Source: Alphaproteobacteria bacterium
Lineage (GTDB): Bacteria; Pseudomonadota; Alphaproteobacteria; Caulobacterales; Maricaulaceae
Assembly: GCA_016124675.1 (NCBI GenBank)
Contig: WGNG01000007.1
Coordinates: forward strand, 1 to 64,000
Direction of reading: 5' to 3'
DNA length: 64,000 nt
Shown here one piece after another: positions 61,728 to 64,000 of this stretch; the first letter of the stretch is position 1, and each line of letters begins with the position of its first letter. Under the pieces are notes generated by a model that had not been told where the DNA came from, made no database searches, and worked only from the letters and a program-made list of their open reading frames with translations. A program made the translations under genes and the position numbers.

Positions 61728-62761
61728 TGGCGGGCAATTCCGGAGGCCTTCGCAAGATAGACGATCCTTCCAGCCTCGCCGGGCCGGAGAAAGCAGCTGT
61801 CCTCCTGCTGGCGCTGGGCGACGAGCAGCGCCGCCTGTGGGAAATGATGGATGACGAGGAAATCCGCGTCGTCTCCCAGGCCATCGTCGGGCTGGGCAAT
61901 GTCACCGCCAGCGCGGTGGAAAAGCTGATCATGGACTTTGTCGGCTCCATGTCGTCGACCGGGTCCATCACGGGTTCGGTCGCGCAGGCTCACCGGGTGC
62001 TCTCCGCCTTCCTTCCCTCCGAGAAGGTGGACTCGATCATGGAGGAGCTGCGTGGTCCCGCCGGGCGGACCATGTGGGACAAGCTGGCGAATGTGAACGA
62101 GGTCGTGCTCGCCAACTACTTCAAGAACGAATACCCACAGACCGTCGCCGTGGTGTTGTCAAAGATCAGGCCTGAACACGCCTCGCGCGTGCTCGGCGCC
62201 CTGCCGGAAGACTTCGCGCTGGAAGTGGTGATGCGCATGCTGCGCATGGAGCCGGTGCAGCGCGAGATCCTTGAAAAGATCGAGGAGACGCTGCGCAACG
62301 AGTTCATGAGCAATCTGGCGCGCACCTCCAAGCAGGACAGCCACGAGCTCATGGCCGACATATTCAACAATTTCGACCGCCAGACCGAGAACCGCTTCCT
62401 GGCGAGCCTGGAAGAGCGCAATCGCGACAGCGCGGAAAAGATCCGCTCGCTGATGTTCGTGTTTGAAGACCTCGGCAAGCTTGACCCGCAAGGGGTGCAG
62501 ACGCTGATGCGCTCTGTCCCGAAGGACCAGATGGGTCTGGCGCTCAAGGGCGCCTCGGACACGCTGCGCGATCTGTTCTTCTCCAACATGTCCGAGCGCG
62601 CCGCGAAAATCCTGCGCGAAGACATGCAGTCGATGGGGCCGGTGCGCCTGAAGGATGTCGATCAGGCCCAGCAGGCCATGGTCAATCTCGCCAAGGATCT
62701 GGCCGCCAAGGGCGAGATCCTGATCGCCGAAGGCGGCGGCGACGACGAGCTGATTTACTAG
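61727..62761 (+). CDS. fliG: FliG, flagellar motor switch protein
   Basis: The 344-residue protein starts at ATG 61727, overlapping the fliF stop. The N-terminal domain ([16 protein letters not shown]) binds FliF. The middle domain has [18 protein letters not shown] and [11 protein letters not shown] (EHPQ-like motif). The C-terminal domain (about 245-330) carries the charged torque helix region ([11 protein letters not shown]..., [15 protein letters not shown]). It is central to torque generation with FliM/FliN and stator proteins. Confidence 0.96.
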   Translation: MAGNSGGLRKIDDPSSLAGPEKAAVLLLALGDEQRRLWEMMDDEEIRVVSQAIVGLGNVTASAVEKLIMDFVGSMSSTGSITGSVAQAHRVLSAFLPSEKVDSIMEELRGPAGRTMWDKLANVNEVVLANYFKNEYPQTVAVVLSKIRPEHASRVLGALPEDFALEVVMRMLRMEPVQREILEKIEETLRNEFMSNLARTSKQDSHELMADIFNNFDRQTENRFLASLEERNRDSAEKIRSLMFVFEDLGKLDPQGVQTLMRSVPKDQMGLALKGASDTLRDLFFSNMSERAAKILREDMQSMGPVRLKDVDQAQQAMVNLAKDLAAKGEILIAEGGGDDELIY

Positions 62762-62771
62762 GGAGGCGGAT

Positions 62772-63419
62772 GTGACGACATCATTCAGACGGTTCGCCTT
62801 CGACCGCGAATACGCCGCCGACGGCACGGTGCTGCGCGATGGCGAGCGGGTGCGCCGGCTGTTCACCGAGGACGAGGCGCGCGCCATGGCCGACGCGGCG
62901 GCGAGCCAGGCCGCGACGGCCGACGCTCAGAAAGCGGCCGATACGCTGCGCCAGCTGTCCGGGCGGATGCAGGCGGTGCTGGCGCGCATGGACGCCGAAT
63001 CCGAAGCGATGCGTGAGGACGCCGTGCGTCTGGCGCTGGCGGCGGCGCGCGTGATCGCCGGAGCGGCGCTCGATCGCTATGGCGCCGACGCGATCGAGGC
63101 CTGTGCCCGCGAGGCGCTGGCCGAGCTGCGCGCCGAGCCGCGCCTGGCGGTGCGGGTGGCGCCGTCTCTGGTGGACGAGATCGCCGAACGCCTTGATGGC
63201 GAGGCCGCGCGGCTGGGATTTGAGGGCGCTGTGATCGTGCGCGGCGACGAGGACGTGGTTTGCGGCGACGTCGTTCTGGAATGGCGCGCCGGGGCGGTCG
63301 AACGCACCGCTGCCGATATCGCCGCGCGCCTGGAAGACACCGCACGCAAATGGCTCGCCGCGCCGGCGGGCGGCGGCGCGGCGTCATCTGACGCCGCCGC
63401 CAGCGGTCAGGCCGCGTAA
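62772..63419 (+). CDS. fliH: FliH-like flagellar export regulator (FlbE)
   Basis: The 215-residue protein starts at GTG 62772 with GGAGG 5 bases upstream. It has a conserved N-terminal stretch (FRRFAFDREYAADGTVLRDG, then RRLFTEDEARAMA), a helical Ala/Gln/Arg-rich middle (about 45-110) and a C-terminal FliH/V-ATPase E-like domain (about 110-190). FliH controls the export ATPase FliI. In Caulobacter the gene at this operon position is called flbE. Sequence similarity to enteric FliH is low, so the name rests on position and architecture. Confidence 0.8.
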   Translation: MTTSFRRFAFDREYAADGTVLRDGERVRRLFTEDEARAMADAAASQAATADAQKAADTLRQLSGRMQAVLARMDAESEAMREDAVRLALAAARVIAGAALDRYGADAIEACAREALAELRAEPRLAVRVAPSLVDEIAERLDGEAARLGFEGAVIVRGDEDVVCGDVVLEWRAGAVERTAADIAARLEDTARKWLAAPAGGGAASSDAAASGQAA

Positions 63420-63427
63420 GGGAGACG

Positions 63428-63793
63428 ATGATGAGTCACGATGATTTCAAGCTCAAGGATCTGGCCGGCTCGAAAGGCGCGTCCACGGGGCTGGCGCCGG
63501 GAAGCGGCGCGGGTCAGTCGCTCATCGAGGACAGCGTGCGCACGGCGGTCGATCTCGCGCCCGTGTTCGACGTGCCGGTCAACATCTCCGCTGTTCTGGG
63601 CAAGGCGCATATCGACGTCAATTCGCTGCTCAAGCTTACCGCCGGTTCGGTGCTGGAGCTGGACCGCAAGGTGGGCGAGGCGATCGACATCTATGTCAAC
63701 AACCGGCTGGTCGCGCGCGGCGAGGTGGTGGTTGTCGAGGACCGGCTGGGCGTGACCATGACCGAGATCATCAAGGACGGCGACGGATCATGA
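63428..63793 (+). CDS. fliN: FliN, flagellar motor switch protein
   Basis: The 121-residue protein (second ATG at 63431 is an alternative) has a variable N-terminus and a SpoA domain (about 35-118): VFDVPVNISAVLGKAHIDVN, LLKLTAGSVLELDRKVGEAI and VNNRLVARGEVVVVEDRLGV. It forms the lower C-ring with FliM and binds FliH during export. It lies 8 bases after fliH. Confidence 0.95.
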   Translation: MMSHDDFKLKDLAGSKGASTGLAPGSGAGQSLIEDSVRTAVDLAPVFDVPVNISAVLGKAHIDVNSLLKLTAGSVLELDRKVGEAIDIYVNNRLVARGEVVVVEDRLGVTMTEIIKDGDGS

Positions 63794-63827
63794 CCCGGAC
63801 CGAAACTGCATCTGAAGGAGCTGAACG

Positions 63828-64000
63828 ATGCGCGTTCTGATCGTAGGCTCGCTGGGCGGGCAATCGACCATCGCAACCAAGATCGCCATGGACCGGGGCG
63901 CGAAGGTCGCCCAGGTCGATACGATCGAGCAGGCGACTGCCTATCTGCGCGCCGGGCGCGGCGCCGATCTCATGATGGTGGACGTGTCGTTGGATATCGG
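63828..64000 (+). CDS. flbD: FlbD, sigma-54 transcriptional activator, 3'-truncated by the window edge
   Basis: The first 57 residues are visible (MRVLIVGSLGGQSTIATKIA, then MDRGAKVAQVDTIEQATAYL, RAGRGADLMMVDVSLDIG). They match the N-terminus of Caulobacter FlbD, a receiver-like domain lacking the phosphoacceptor pocket. AAGGAG lies about 8 bases before the ATG. FlbD activates late flagellar sigma-54 promoters and represses fliF. Its position at the end of fliF-fliG-fliH-fliN is conserved. The AAA+ and DNA-binding domains lie beyond the window. Confidence 0.9.
   Translation, partial: MRVLIVGSLGGQSTIATKIAMDRGAKVAQVDTIEQATAYLRAGRGADLMMVDVSLDI

Overview
The window is a piece of a high-GC alphaproteobacterial chromosome. 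It most likely comes from the Caulobacterales/Maricaulales (Caulobacter, Maricaulis, Oceanicaulis-like) group. The evidence is a PodJ-type polarity factor, a SciP homologue (inhibitor of the cell-cycle regulator CtrA), a fliF-fliG-fliH(flbE)-fliN-flbD operon in the Caulobacter order, short about 277-residue flagellins, and a cpa/tad pilus operon. CtrA-like boxes (TTAA-N7-TTAA type) lie in front of several of these genes. Species cannot be fixed from the sequence alone. No tRNA, rRNA, insertion sequence, prophage or CRISPR array was recognised.

Layout. 1-2.3 kb: end of one flagellin gene, a FlaG-type gene and a second complete flagellin with a sigma-54 promoter. 2.4-5.6 kb: a PseC-like aminotransferase (probably for flagellin glycosylation sugar) and a threonyl-tRNA synthetase lacking the N-terminal TGS domain. 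5.6-8.9 kb: podJ with two CtrA-like boxes. 8.9-11.2 kb: TauE/SafE permease, TIGR02186 protein and DUF3429 membrane protein. 11.3-16.3 kb (minus strand): OmpR/EnvZ-type two-component pair, a large unknown secreted protein and two TadE-like pseudopilin genes. 16.4-19.3 kb: small membrane and secreted proteins, including a tandem paralogous pair, a 49-residue protein and an LprI-like secreted protein. 19.3-25.5 kb: TetR-adaptor-RND efflux operon with a double operator, divergent from a PiT-like transporter. 25.5-32.2 kb: membrane protein, tamB and tamA. 32.4-36.9 kb: a second adaptor/RND operon. 36.9-39.0 kb: GYF_2, PilZ and PAS_5 proteins. 39.0-48.1 kb: a secreted protein with a repeated His/Gly motif, then cpaB-C-D-E-F-tadB-tadC. 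48.2-51.8 kb: unknown protein, MarC, small membrane protein, YgjP-type metallopeptidase and secreted amidohydrolase. 51.9-64 kb: flagellar cluster flgL/flgK (minus), fliK-flgD-flgE (plus), sciP, then fliF-fliG-fliH-fliN-flbD, cut by the window end.

How the genes fit together. Much of the window serves polar development: flagellar basal body, rod/hook and filament genes, Tad pili and the polarity scaffold PodJ. Two regulatory layers can be read in the DNA. CtrA-like boxes precede podJ, cpaB, the fliF operon and possibly sciP. Sigma-54 (-24/-12) promoters precede the later flagellar genes (flagellin, flgK, fliK, possibly flaG), accompanied by copies of GCCCGGCA(A/G), which may be the binding element of FlbD, whose gene ends the window. 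This mirrors the Caulobacter flagellar hierarchy. All promoter and regulator assignments are inferences from sequence patterns. No database search or computation was run.
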